Assembly: GCA_964417895.1 (NCBI GenBank)
Contig: CAYQJS010000015.1
Span: 1-64,000, forward strand
Source: CAYQJS01 sp964417895
GTDB taxonomy: Bacteria; Chloroflexota; UBA6077; SHYK01
Length of the DNA: 64,000 nt
Direction: 5' to 3'
How positions within the stretch are numbered: position 1 is the first letter of the stretch; each line of letters begins with the position of its first letter. The notes beneath the pieces were generated by a model, which ran no database searches, had not been told where the DNA came from, and saw nothing but the letters and a program-made list of their open reading frames with translations. Below are positions 49,724 through 57,989 of this stretch, one piece after another. A program made the position numbers and the translations under genes.

Positions 49724-49800
49724 GGTTCGACAAGCTCACCATGAGCGGTTTTCATGGGTTCGGGGCGGGCCGAAGGCCCATGATTCCTCAGCATGACATT
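49660..49800. repeat. Composite GTCGAAGG-type repeat, near-copy of 5928-6075
   Basis: CGAAAATACCGCTCGTCCTG, AGCCTGTCGAAGG, GGGGGTCGGCAACCTTCGCC, TCATGGTTCGACAAGCTCAC, CATGAGCGGTTTTCATGGGT and CAGCATGACATTGTCA follow the same order with few changes as at 5928-6075. It overlaps the doubtful N-terminus of the DUF1461 gene. Confidence 0.85.
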
Positions 49801-49801
49801 G

Positions 49802-50158
49802 TCACAGCAGAAGCATGCGCATAGGCTCAAGGGTCCGGCTGAACGGGTTGAGCATCAGACCGAGTTCTTCGAGCGTGACGACGCCGAGCAGGGGCTGATC
49901 ATCACCCGGTTCACCGAGGACTACAGGAGTATGCCGCTGACCCTGGGGGAGCGAGATGAGGCATTCCGACAGTCTGCGCTCCACCCGGGTCCCATCGGCC
50001 AAGCGGAAGCCCATTGACTGGTCGGGGGTGAGCTCTATTGCCTGCCAGGCCTGGTAGGGCAAAAGCGTGTACGGTGCTCCACTGTCGACAAGAAACTCGA
50101 GGCTTGCCTCTTTGCCGGTTGGACCGGTAACGGTCCCCTGGACGTAGGTGATCCCCAT
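49802..50158 (-). CDS. Retropepsin-like aspartic protease family protein
   Basis: 118 residues. LEFLVDSGAPYTLLPYQAW carries the D-S/T-G catalytic triad of clan AA peptidases. The flap region and PVVLGEPGDDQPLLGVVTLE, with the hydrophobic-hydrophobic-G motif (LLGVVTLEELGL), complete a single retropepsin-like domain that must dimerise to be active. I start at the ATG 1 nt after the lgt stop, so the two genes are coupled. Without a signal peptide it should be cytoplasmic. The substrate is unknown. Confidence 0.8.
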   Translation of the reverse strand: MGITYVQGTVTGPTGKEASLEFLVDSGAPYTLLPYQAWQAIELTPDQSMGFRLADGTRVERRLSECLISLPQGQRHTPVVLGEPGDDQPLLGVVTLEELGLMLNPFSRTLEPMRMLLL

Positions 50159-50159
50159 G

Positions 50160-50975
50160 CTACGGGTGGGCGGGCTGGCCGTGGATGGGGGTGGCGGCAC
50201 GCTGCGAGCGGCCGAACAGATAGAGGATGAGCGGCACGCCCACCATGACGGTCAGGAGGCTGAACACCTGGGCCTCTTTGAGCCCGAACAGGAACTCGGC
50301 GTCCAGCCGAAGGAACGAGATCCAGAAGCGGCCGAACGAATAGAGGCTGGCGTAGACCCAGAAGAGGACGCCGTCGACGGCGATCCGTGTGCGCAGCCTC
50401 CAGAGCAAGCCGAACATGGCCAGGTCGTAGAGCCCCTCGTAGACCTGCGTCGGATGGCGCGGGATGCCGAAGTCGGGGACGAGGGTGTTGGGGTTGATGT
50501 ACGCAGTCGCCCAGGGCAGGTTGGCAGCCACGCCTTGATGGTCGCCGTTGAAGAAACACCCGATTCTGCCAATGGCCTGGCCGAGCACCATGCCGGGGGC
50601 AGCGGCGTCCGCGAGCTTTCCCACGGAGAGGTTGTGCGTCCAGGCGTAGGCGAGCCCCCCCACGACACCTCCAAACAAGCCGCCGTAGATGGCCATGCCG
50701 CCTTCGTTGATCATCACGATCTTGATAGGGTTGGCCAGGTAGACCGGAAGTGCGTCGAGCACGTGGAAGAGGCGAGCGAAGACGAAGCCGAGGGGCACGC
50801 CCCACGTCGCCAGGTTCACGGCTTCATCTATCGGGATGCCGCGCCGTTCGGCCTCCTTGGCGCCGACGTAGACCCCGGCGACGATGCCGATACCAATCAT
50901 CAGGCCGTACCAGCGCAAGACGAACGGGCCGATCTGGACGATGATGGGATCGAGGGGGAGGAAAAGGCCACCCAC
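50160..50975 (-). CDS. lgt: Phosphatidylglycerol-prolipoprotein diacylglyceryl transferase
   Basis: 271 residues with seven membrane helices. Signature motifs are IGPFVLRWYGLMIGIGI, EGGMAIYGGLFGGV (H/Y-GG-GG site) and GQAIGRIGCFFNGDHQG (the GRxxNFxNGE-like signature), and IPRHPTQVYEGLYDL carries the HPTQ-YE motif. It adds diacylglycerol to the lipobox Cys of prolipoproteins, consistent with lipoproteins at 42076 and 62372 in this window. Co-directional and adjacent to the aspartic protease gene. Confidence 0.95.
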   Translation of the reverse strand: MGGLFLPLDPIIVQIGPFVLRWYGLMIGIGIVAGVYVGAKEAERRGIPIDEAVNLATWGVPLGFVFARLFHVLDALPVYLANPIKIVMINEGGMAIYGGLFGGVVGGLAYAWTHNLSVGKLADAAAPGMVLGQAIGRIGCFFNGDHQGVAANLPWATAYINPNTLVPDFGIPRHPTQVYEGLYDLAMFGLLWRLRTRIAVDGVLFWVYASLYSFGRFWISFLRLDAEFLFGLKEAQVFSLLTVMVGVPLILYLFGRSQRAATPIHGQPAHP

Positions 50976-50999
50976 ATTGCCCTCCGCGGACCGGACCTG

Positions 51000-51066
51000 T
51001 CATCCCGAGCGAAGCGAAGCATCCGCAACGGCGAGGCACCGACGCTTCGCCTTCGGCTCACAATGA
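51000..51066. repeat. TGTCATCCCGAGCG-type inverted repeat
   Basis: TGTCATCCCGAGCGAAGCGA-AGCATC on the left and GCTTCGCCTTCGGCTCACAA-TGACA on the right form an imperfect palindrome between lgt and DUF503. Confidence 0.75.
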
Positions 51067-51085
51067 CAACGCGAAATTGTACCCG

Positions 51086-51379
51086 CTACAACGCGGATAG
51101 CACCTCAACGTCCACGGCGCCCACCTCGGCGTCGAGCCGGGTGCGCTCGAGGGTCCGGAGCGCCGCCTCCACCACCTCGCGCGCGTGGCCGGCGGTCCCC
51201 GACACCACGGCCACGCCGAGGACGGCCAGGCCCCACTGTCGCTGCGCCGCGATTTCGGCGATGGAGACGGGGAACTGGTTGGCCAATCGCCCCTTGACGG
51301 ACTGCACGACGCGGCGCTTGTCTTTGAGGGAAGTAGCAGCGGGGATGTGCAGCTCGACGCGCGCAACGGCAACGAACAT
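51086..51379 (-). CDS. DUF503 (YlxP-like) protein
   Basis: 97 residues. VAVARVELHIPAATSLKDKR and RVVQSVKGRLANQFPVSIAE followed by WGLAVLGVAVVSG are the DUF503 signature. In many bacteria a ylxP gene sits in the nusA-infB-rbfA operon, but none of those genes is here. The fold is ferredoxin-like and the function unknown, possibly linked to ribosome biogenesis. ATG 51379 has AGGAG 9 nt upstream. The TTG at 51388 abuts that site and is rejected. Confidence 0.9.
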   Translation of the reverse strand: MFVAVARVELHIPAATSLKDKRRVVQSVKGRLANQFPVSIAEIAAQRQWGLAVLGVAVVSGTAGHAREVVEAALRTLERTRLDAEVGAVDVEVLSAL

Positions 51380-51468
51380 GAATAACAACTCCTGTATAAT
51401 GCGGCACTATTGGAACAACGTCTGACCCACCTGGCGGAAGCCGACGTGGATCGGACTTGGTGTATTGT

Positions 51469-51566
51469 GGGGGCGGACGGGTCCTGGTGGGTCTCGCGGT
51501 CTTCAAAACCGTTGCGCGGCACTGTAGGGTGTCACGGGTGGGTTCGACTCCCATACGCCTCCGCCA
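51469..51566 (+). tRNA. selC: tRNA-Sec (UCA anticodon)
   Basis: A 98-nt tRNA with encoded CCA. The anticodon arm is CGGT-CTTCAAA-ACCG, giving anticodon TCA at 51503-51505. The T arm is GGGTTCGACTCCC. The acceptor stem is GGGGGCGG with ACGCCTCC (7 pairs including one G-U, plus a mismatch at the eighth), then discriminator G and CCA at 51564-51566. The long variable arm, with TTGCGCGGCA-CTGTAGGGTGTCACGG, and the overall layout match bacterial tRNA-Sec such as E. coli selC. It implies UGA decoding as selenocysteine. No SECIS-linked gene was found in the window. Confidence 0.92.
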
Positions 51567-51691
51567 CCCAAATGATCTCCGTGTCGCGCCGCGCGGGCTA
51601 GTGCGAAGCCAACAGGTATCCTCAATGGAGCGGGTACAGAGCCTGGTCGGGGTCTAATCCGAAGAGTGAGCCGCAGCCGAGGAGCAACGCG

Positions 51692-54600
51692 TTGGATCTG
51701 AACGGCAGCCGCGCGTCCGATGCGCCGCCCCTGTACGATCCGCGCTTCGAGCACGATGCGTGCGGCGTGGGCTTCATCGCTCACGTGGGCGGTGACGCGT
51801 CTCACGACCTCGTCGAGAAAGCGATTCGCTGCGTCGTCAATCTGACGCACCGCGGGGCTGTGTCGGCCGACGGCAAGTCCGGCGACGGAGCGGGCATCCT
51901 CTGCCAGATACCCCAGCGCTTCTTCGGGCGAGAGCTCAATCGCCTGCGGCTGGTCGCTCCGGGAGGTTGGCGCCTCGGCGTGGGAATGACGTTTCTGCCC
52001 CAATCGGGGCAGCGCCACGATAAGGCGGTTGCCCTGATCGAAGAGGCGGTGGAGCGGCAGGGCCTGCGATCCCTGGGATGGCGACCGGTGCCGGTAGACC
52101 CCAATGCGCTGGGCGACAAAGCCCGGGCTACGATGCCGGATATTCAGCAGATCCTGGTTGCGGCGCCGCCGGCCGTCTCAGAGGAGGACTTGGAGCGGCG
52201 CCTGTATCTGGCGCGAAAGGACGTGGAGAACAGAGCGCGCGCGCAGCGCATCGACGATCTGTACATCCCCTCATTCTCCTCTCGGACCGTGGTGTACAAG
52301 GGCTTGTTCGTGGCGCCGCAGCTGGCCGAGTTCTACCAGGACCTGCGCGATCCGGACTTCGAGTCGGCCATCGTGGTTTTCCACCAGCGCTACAGCACGA
52401 ACACATTCCCGACGTGGTTCCTGGCCCAGCCGTTCCGCATGCTGGCGCACAACGGCGAGATCAACACGTTGTGGGGCAACCGAAACTGGATGCGCGCTCG
52501 CGAGGCCGAGCTGCGCGCCGAGGTATGGGGGGAACGCGTCGACATCCTGAAGCCGGTCATCGAGGACAAGGGCAGCGACTCGGCATCGCTGGATAACGCC
52601 CTCGAGCTGCTCGTCCAATCCGGGCGCAGTCCGGCCCACGCCATGATGATGCTGATCCCCGAGGCGTGGGAAAAGATGCCGGATATGGACCCCGACCTGC
52701 GGGGTTTCTATGAATACCACGCCCTCCTCATGGAACCCTGGGACGGTCCCGCGGCGCTGGCGTTCACGGACGGCATCGTCGCGGGGGCGTGTCTGGACCG
52801 GAACGGGCTGCGGCCATCGCGCTACAAGGTGACGGACGATGGCATCGTCATCAGCGCTTCGGAAGTCGGCGTGCTGGAAGTTCCGGATGCCCGCGTCATC
52901 GAGAAGGGCCGGTTGGCGCCGGGCGAGATGTTGCTGGTCGATACGGCGCAGCGGCGCTTGTACCGAAACGGCGAAGTCAAGCAGCGGGTCGCCGCGCAGA
53001 ACCCCTTTGGCTACTGGCTGCGGCGCAAGCTCCTGCGGCTGCATACCTCCGGCTTCTCCATCGCATCGAACGGGTCCGCCGAGGCGCATCGCGACCTCGT
53101 GCAGCAGCAGCGTGCGTTCGGATACTCCAATGAGGACCTGGTCTACATCATGCAGCCGATGGGCGCCGAGGGCCACGACGCCGTGTGGTCCATGGGCGAC
53201 GATACGCCGCTAACCGTGCTCTCGGCCCAGACGAGGCCGTTCTACTCCTTCTTCAAACAGCGGTTTGCACAGGTCACCAATCCGCCCATCGATCCGCTCC
53301 GCGAGGAGCTGGTCATGAGCCTCAACACCTACGCCGGGCCGCGACTCAGCGTGCTGGAGGAGACCGAGGAGCACGCGATCCTCGTGGAGTTCCCGAGCCC
53401 GGTGTTGATGCAAGGTGAGCTGGAGCGCGTGAAGCGCCTGCCGGAAGCCAGGCTGCAGGCCCAGCTCCTCAAGTGCCACTTCGATCCGTCGGCGGGGCCC
53501 GATGGGCTGGAGGAAGCCCTCGACGAGCTGCTCGCGGATGCCGCGAACGCGGTGCTGACGGGGAAGTCGCTGCTCATCCTGTCGGACCGCGGTGTGGATG
53601 AACACCATGCCCCGATCCCCATGTTGCTCGCCACGAGCGCCGTGCACCAGCACTTGATTCGGTCGGGGCTCCGCATGCGCGCCGACATCGTCGTCGAGAC
53701 GGGCGACGCCTGGGACATCCACCACTTCGCGTGCTTGATCGGGTACGGCGCGAGCGCCATCGATCCGTACCTGGCTTTCGAGACGGTGCGCCGGTTCGCT
53801 GGGCAGCGGGGAATGGAAACGCTCGACCCACAGGAGGCGGTGGACCACTTTCGGGCGGCCGTTGAGGCTGGCCTCCTGAAGATCCTGTCAAAAATGGGGA
53901 TCTCGACTCTGTCCGCCTATCGAGGCGCACAGATCTTCGAGGCTATCGGCATCCACCGGGACGTTGTGGATCGCCATTTCTTTGGGACCCCCTCTCGGTT
54001 GAACGGAGTTGGCCTGCGCCAGATCGCCCAGGATGTGCTGCGCCGCCACCGCGATGCCTTCGGCGAATCGAGCGGGCCGACGGCCAAGCGCGGCCTGCCC
54101 GACCTCGGGTTCATTCGCTTCCGCGGCAACGGGGAGTATCACGCCTTTAACCCGTTCGTGGTTCGTGCGATGCACAAGGCGTCGACCACGGGAGACTATG
54201 GCGCCTACCAGGAGTACGTTGCCCTCACCGCGAAACACGACCCGGCGAGCCTGCGCGACCTCATGCGCTTCAAGCAGCAAGCTCCGATCCCGCTGGATGA
54301 GGTGGAGGCGGCGGAGCACGTGTACCGGCGCTTCTACACGACGGCGATGTCGCTGGGGGCCCTGTCGCCGGAGGCGATCAGGACCCTGGCTCTGGCGATG
54401 AACCGGCTGGGGGCCAAGAGCAATAGCGGCGAGGGCGGCGAGGACCCGAGCTGGTATCTGCATCCCCTCAACGGCGTGGCCACCCACAACAAGATCAAGC
54501 AGGTGGCGTCGGCCCGCTTTGGGGTGACCTCCTGGTACCTCTCCCAGGCAGAGGAGCTGGAGATCAAGATAGCTCAGGGGTCAAAGCCTGGGGAAGGCGG

Positions 54601-56272
54601 CCAGCTGCCCAAGCACAAAGTGAACAGTTACATTGCAAGCCTGCGGCACGCGATCCCCGGCATCCCGCTCATCTCTCCGCCGCCGCACCACGATATCTAC
54701 AGCATCGAAGACCTGGCTCAGCTCATCTACGACCTGAAGCAGGCGAATCCGACGGCGTACGTGGGCGTCAAGCTCGTGTCCGAGGCGGGAGTCGGTACTA
54801 TCGCAGCCGGCGTCGCGAAAGCGTACGCCGACTACATTCTCATCTCTGGCGATTCCGGCGGGACGGGGGCTTCGCCGCTCTCCTCGATCAAGAACGCCGG
54901 TTGTCCCTGGGAGCTCGGGCTCTCGGAGACTCAGCAGGTGCTGGTGACGAACGATCTGCGAGGCCGGGTGCGGCTGCGCACCGACGGTGGCCTCAAGACG
55001 GGGCGCGACGTCGTGATCGCGGCGATGCTAGGGGCCGAGGAGTTCGGCTTCGGCACCTCGGCCGTCGTAGCCATGGGCTGCGACATGGCCAGGGCTTGCC
55101 ACCTGAATACGTGTCCGACGGGGGTCGCCACGCAGCGCGAGGACCTGCGAGCCAAATTCGCCGGCGTCCCCGAGATGGTCATGAACTACTTCGGTTTCCT
55201 TGCACAGGACGTCCGGGAGATCCTGGCGAGCCTTGGCATTCGTAGCCTCGACCACGTGATTGGGCGTGTGGACATGCTCGAGCAAGTGCGCGACCTGCCC
55301 AACCCGCGGGCGGGCGAGCTGGACCTCGCGGCAGTCCTCGCTCCTCCGGATCCAACGTTCTCGCGGCCCTACAAGCGGAGCCAGAACCGGAACGATCCCC
55401 CAACGCGGGATGCGTTCCTGGACCAGCTCACTGTCGAGGCCGCGCCGGCGTGGGAGACGGGCTCGCGCGTTGTACTGTCACACGCAATCAGCAACAGCAA
55501 CCGGACCATCGGTGCCAGGCTGGCGTATGAGGTGTCCCGTCGGTTCGGAGCAGACGGCCTGCTGGACGATGCCCTCGAGATCCGAATGCGAGGCAGCGCC
55601 GGCCAGAGCTTTGGGGCCTTCCTGACGCGAGGGATTCGGCTCGTGCTGGAGGGTGAGGCCAACGACTATGTAGGAAAGGGCATGGGCGGCGGTGAGATCG
55701 TCATCTTCCCTCCGAAAGACGCGACCTTTGTTGCCCACGAGAACATCATCATGGGCAACACCGTGCTATATGGGGCAACAGGGGGCAAGCTGTTCGCCGC
55801 CGGGCGGGCGGGCGAGCGTTTCGCGGTCCGCAACAGCGGAGCGACCGCCGTCATCGAGGGCGCGGGCGACCATTGCTGCGAGTACATGACGGGCGGCGTT
55901 GTTGTCGTGCTCGGGCCGGTCGGGCGCAACTTCGCAGCGGGCATGTCGGCCGGGACGGCCTACGTGCTCGATGAGACGGGCGACTTCCCGGGTAGGGTGA
56001 ACCCGGAGCTTGTCGAGCTCGAGCGGCTAATCGAGCACGATCGCATCGCGCGCCCCGAAAATGAGGCGGAGCTGCGTTCCCTTGTGGAGGAGCACGTCGC
56101 TGCGACGGGCAGCGCTCGCGGGCGCGCGGTCCTGGACAGCTGGCAAGAGTACCTGCCCCGCTTCTGGCAGGTCGTGCCGGATCCACCCGTCGTCCAGACT
56201 CACACCCCTGCCATGGAGTCGGCGGACACCGGCACAACACCCCCCGATTCGGTGGCGTCGCCGCGCGCGTAG
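51692..56272 (+). CDS. gltB: Glutamate synthase large subunit
   Basis: 1526 residues, the normal size. Class II amidotransferase domain: Cys24 in FEHDACGVGFIAH becomes the N-terminal nucleophile after propeptide removal, and RYSTNTFPTWFLAQPFR and LAHNGEINT follow. The FMN domain has GAKSNSGEGGEDP, SQAEELEIKIAQGSKPGEGG and LISGDSGGTGASPLSSIKNA. The 3Fe-4S cysteines lie in CDMARACHLNTCPTG. The C-terminal GXGXG domain holds GGGEIVIFPP and NTVLYGATGGKLFAAGRAGE. It makes two glutamates from glutamine and 2-oxoglutarate. No gltD small subunit follows; the next gene is a glycosyltransferase. Start TTG 51692 with GAGGAG 10 nt before. Confidence 0.95.
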   Translation: MDLNGSRASDAPPLYDPRFEHDACGVGFIAHVGGDASHDLVEKAIRCVVNLTHRGAVSADGKSGDGAGILCQIPQRFFGRELNRLRLVAPGGWRLGVGMTFLPQSGQRHDKAVALIEEAVERQGLRSLGWRPVPVDPNALGDKARATMPDIQQILVAAPPAVSEEDLERRLYLARKDVENRARAQRIDDLYIPSFSSRTVVYKGLFVAPQLAEFYQDLRDPDFESAIVVFHQRYSTNTFPTWFLAQPFRMLAHNGEINTLWGNRNWMRAREAELRAEVWGERVDILKPVIEDKGSDSASLDNALELLVQSGRSPAHAMMMLIPEAWEKMPDMDPDLRGFYEYHALLMEPWDGPAALAFTDGIVAGACLDRNGLRPSRYKVTDDGIVISASEVGVLEVPDARVIEKGRLAPGEMLLVDTAQRRLYRNGEVKQRVAAQNPFGYWLRRKLLRLHTSGFSIASNGSAEAHRDLVQQQRAFGYSNEDLVYIMQPMGAEGHDAVWSMGDDTPLTVLSAQTRPFYSFFKQRFAQVTNPPIDPLREELVMSLNTYAGPRLSVLEETEEHAILVEFPSPVLMQGELERVKRLPEARLQAQLLKCHFDPSAGPDGLEEALDELLADAANAVLTGKSLLILSDRGVDEHHAPIPMLLATSAVHQHLIRSGLRMRADIVVETGDAWDIHHFACLIGYGASAIDPYLAFETVRRFAGQRGMETLDPQEAVDHFRAAVEAGLLKILSKMGISTLSAYRGAQIFEAIGIHRDVVDRHFFGTPSRLNGVGLRQIAQDVLRRHRDAFGESSGPTAKRGLPDLGFIRFRGNGEYHAFNPFVVRAMHKASTTGDYGAYQEYVALTAKHDPASLRDLMRFKQQAPIPLDEVEAAEHVYRRFYTTAMSLGALSPEAIRTLALAMNRLGAKSNSGEGGEDPSWYLHPLNGVATHNKIKQVASARFGVTSWYLSQAEELEIKIAQGSKPGEGGQLPKHKVNSYIASLRHAIPGIPLISPPPHHDIYSIEDLAQLIYDLKQANPTAYVGVKLVSEAGVGTIAAGVAKAYADYILISGDSGGTGASPLSSIKNAGCPWELGLSETQQVLVTNDLRGRVRLRTDGGLKTGRDVVIAAMLGAEEFGFGTSAVVAMGCDMARACHLNTCPTGVATQREDLRAKFAGVPEMVMNYFGFLAQDVREILASLGIRSLDHVIGRVDMLEQVRDLPNPRAGELDLAAVLAPPDPTFSRPYKRSQNRNDPPTRDAFLDQLTVEAAPAWETGSRVVLSHAISNSNRTIGARLAYEVSRRFGADGLLDDALEIRMRGSAGQSFGAFLTRGIRLVLEGEANDYVGKGMGGGEIVIFPPKDATFVAHENIIMGNTVLYGATGGKLFAAGRAGERFAVRNSGATAVIEGAGDHCCEYMTGGVVVVLGPVGRNFAAGMSAGTAYVLDETGDFPGRVNPELVELERLIEHDRIARPENEAELRSLVEEHVAATGSARGRAVLDSWQEYLPRFWQVVPDPPVVQTHTPAMESADTGTTPPDSVASPRA

Positions 56273-56392
56273 GCGCTCTCACCGGATCCACCGATCAGAC
56301 GGGTGCGCCCCCAAACTTTGCGCTTCTGTCGCAGGAGGCCACGCCCTCACCCGTCCTTGCCCGCTTTCGCGGGCTTCGCGCGGGGGTAAGGC

Positions 56393-57759
56393 GTGCCTCG
56401 TGACGTTGAGCGCAAGAAGCCAGGTTGGCACCCGATGAGATCCACGCCTGGCGAGCCTGTGCCGGGGCAGACTCAGGATGGCCCTGGTGCTGAGCCGGCG
56501 TATGCTCGTGGTGAACCTGTCGGACCACGAGGGCTGGGCGCGCGCCATTTTCTTCGCGCTCTTCCCTATCTTGTCGCCGCCCTCGGACTCGTCGTTCTCC
56601 TCCTGGCCCCGCCGGCGGTCCCGGGCTCACCCGGACCGCTTGATGGCCTGCGGACCGTCGCGTCGAGCCTGCGGGGTGATGGCGCAGACCTCGTCTTTGC
56701 GGATTTCGCTCAGGACCTGGTTGGGGCCCGGGCTCTGCTTTCAGGCGCCGATCCCTACCCGGTGCTGGGCCCAGCCTTCGAAAACCTTGGGTACGTCTGG
56801 CCCGTGGAACACCGCTCCACCCATCCCCCAACGGCATTCCTATTTGCCGTACCGCTCGCGGCCGTTCCGTGGGAGAGCGCAGTCCGCACCTGGGTCGCGC
56901 TGATGCTGACCACGCTCGCGGTGACAGGCTGGGCTCTCCGACTGAGCGCACCCGCTACGATGGCGCTGTACGTGCTGCTCCTCTGGCCGCCGGCAGCGTG
57001 GTCGATGGTCCAGCTCACGCCCCTGTGGGCCGCGGGAATGGCACTAGCGTGGCGCTGGCGGGACCGAGGGGCTCTGGCGGGCGCGGCTCTGGGTGTGGCA
57101 TCGCTGACAAAACTCCTGCCGGCCCTCGGTCTGATTCCCTTCCTCCTCAGGCGGCAGTGGGGCGCAGTCGCTGGGTTCGGGGCCGTCTGGACAGCCGCCC
57201 TGGGTGCGGTAATGGTGATGAACCCGGAGGCTCTCGGGCGCTACGCTGCAGTGCTTCCTGAGACTGCGGGCCAGATTGTGGCGCGAGGCGACAACGGTGC
57301 GCTGCTCGTGGTGGCGATGCAGGCCGGTGGGGTCGCCGGTCTTCTTCTGGCCTGCGGCCTGGTCCTGGTGGTGGCGTGGTCGGCCGCTCGACTCGCCTCC
57401 GGCGAACGACCNNNNNNNNNNTCGAGTGGACGTCGTGGGCCCTCTGGGTGTGGCTGACTGTGGCTCTACTCCCTATCGCATGGAACTACTCTTTGCTGCC
57501 GCTCGCCCCCTGGCTGTTGCTCGTGTTGAGGGAGCGCCGCCCCATCCCCAGCCTGCTAGCTGGCGTGAGCTTCGTTCTTGGCTTACTGGACAACCTCGCG
57601 GAGGCCCCGACCGTCGGGCTATCGATCGTCGTTGCTGGCCTCGCCTTCACCCTGATCAGCTACGATCGGGGACAGCTTCGTCTCCGGGGTGTGTCGGTTC
57701 GCGTTCCGCTGCTTCAGGGAGGTCCTCAGCAGACGCGCCCTGGTCGTCCAAGTGGGTAG
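56393..57759 (+). CDS. GT87-like (DUF2029) membrane glycosyltransferase, interrupted by an assembly gap
   Basis: A hydrophobic protein of roughly 450 residues with about 10 membrane helices. FADFAQDLVGARALLSGADPYP is the DUF2029 first-loop signature (D-xx-Y--A--L-G-DPY), followed by HPPTAFLFAVPLA, MYLLLLWPPA-type and GVASLTKLLPALGLIPFLLRR. Codons run into Ns at 57412, and the C-terminal part continues in another frame (WTSWALWVWLTVALLPIAWN to FTLISYDRGQ), as expected if the true gap length is not 10. Start uncertain: GTG 56393 or ATG 56435. Probably uses polyprenyl-phosphate sugar. Confidence 0.75.
57412..57421. other. Assembly gap (10 N)
   Basis: A run of ten Ns within the GT87-like gene. 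The reading frame changes across it, so the real gap length is unknown and the join should not be trusted. Confidence 0.99.
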
Positions 57760-57989
57760 TTTCTTCGATTCGCACGCCGGCGGCGGTACCGCTCGGCGTA
57801 TTTTCCCCGAATGCCGCCCCGAAAGTCGTACTCCGGGAGCATCTCCGGCGGTTTCCGAATCGTACTCGGTTTCTTCATAGTTCCTGCGTTCCCTGGATGT
57901 CGCTGGTCGGTCGCTGATGACACGTATTCGTGCCTTTTCGGGATCCCATTCGGGGACTATCTCCGGGCTCGGGTCGTCGCTTTGTAGCG

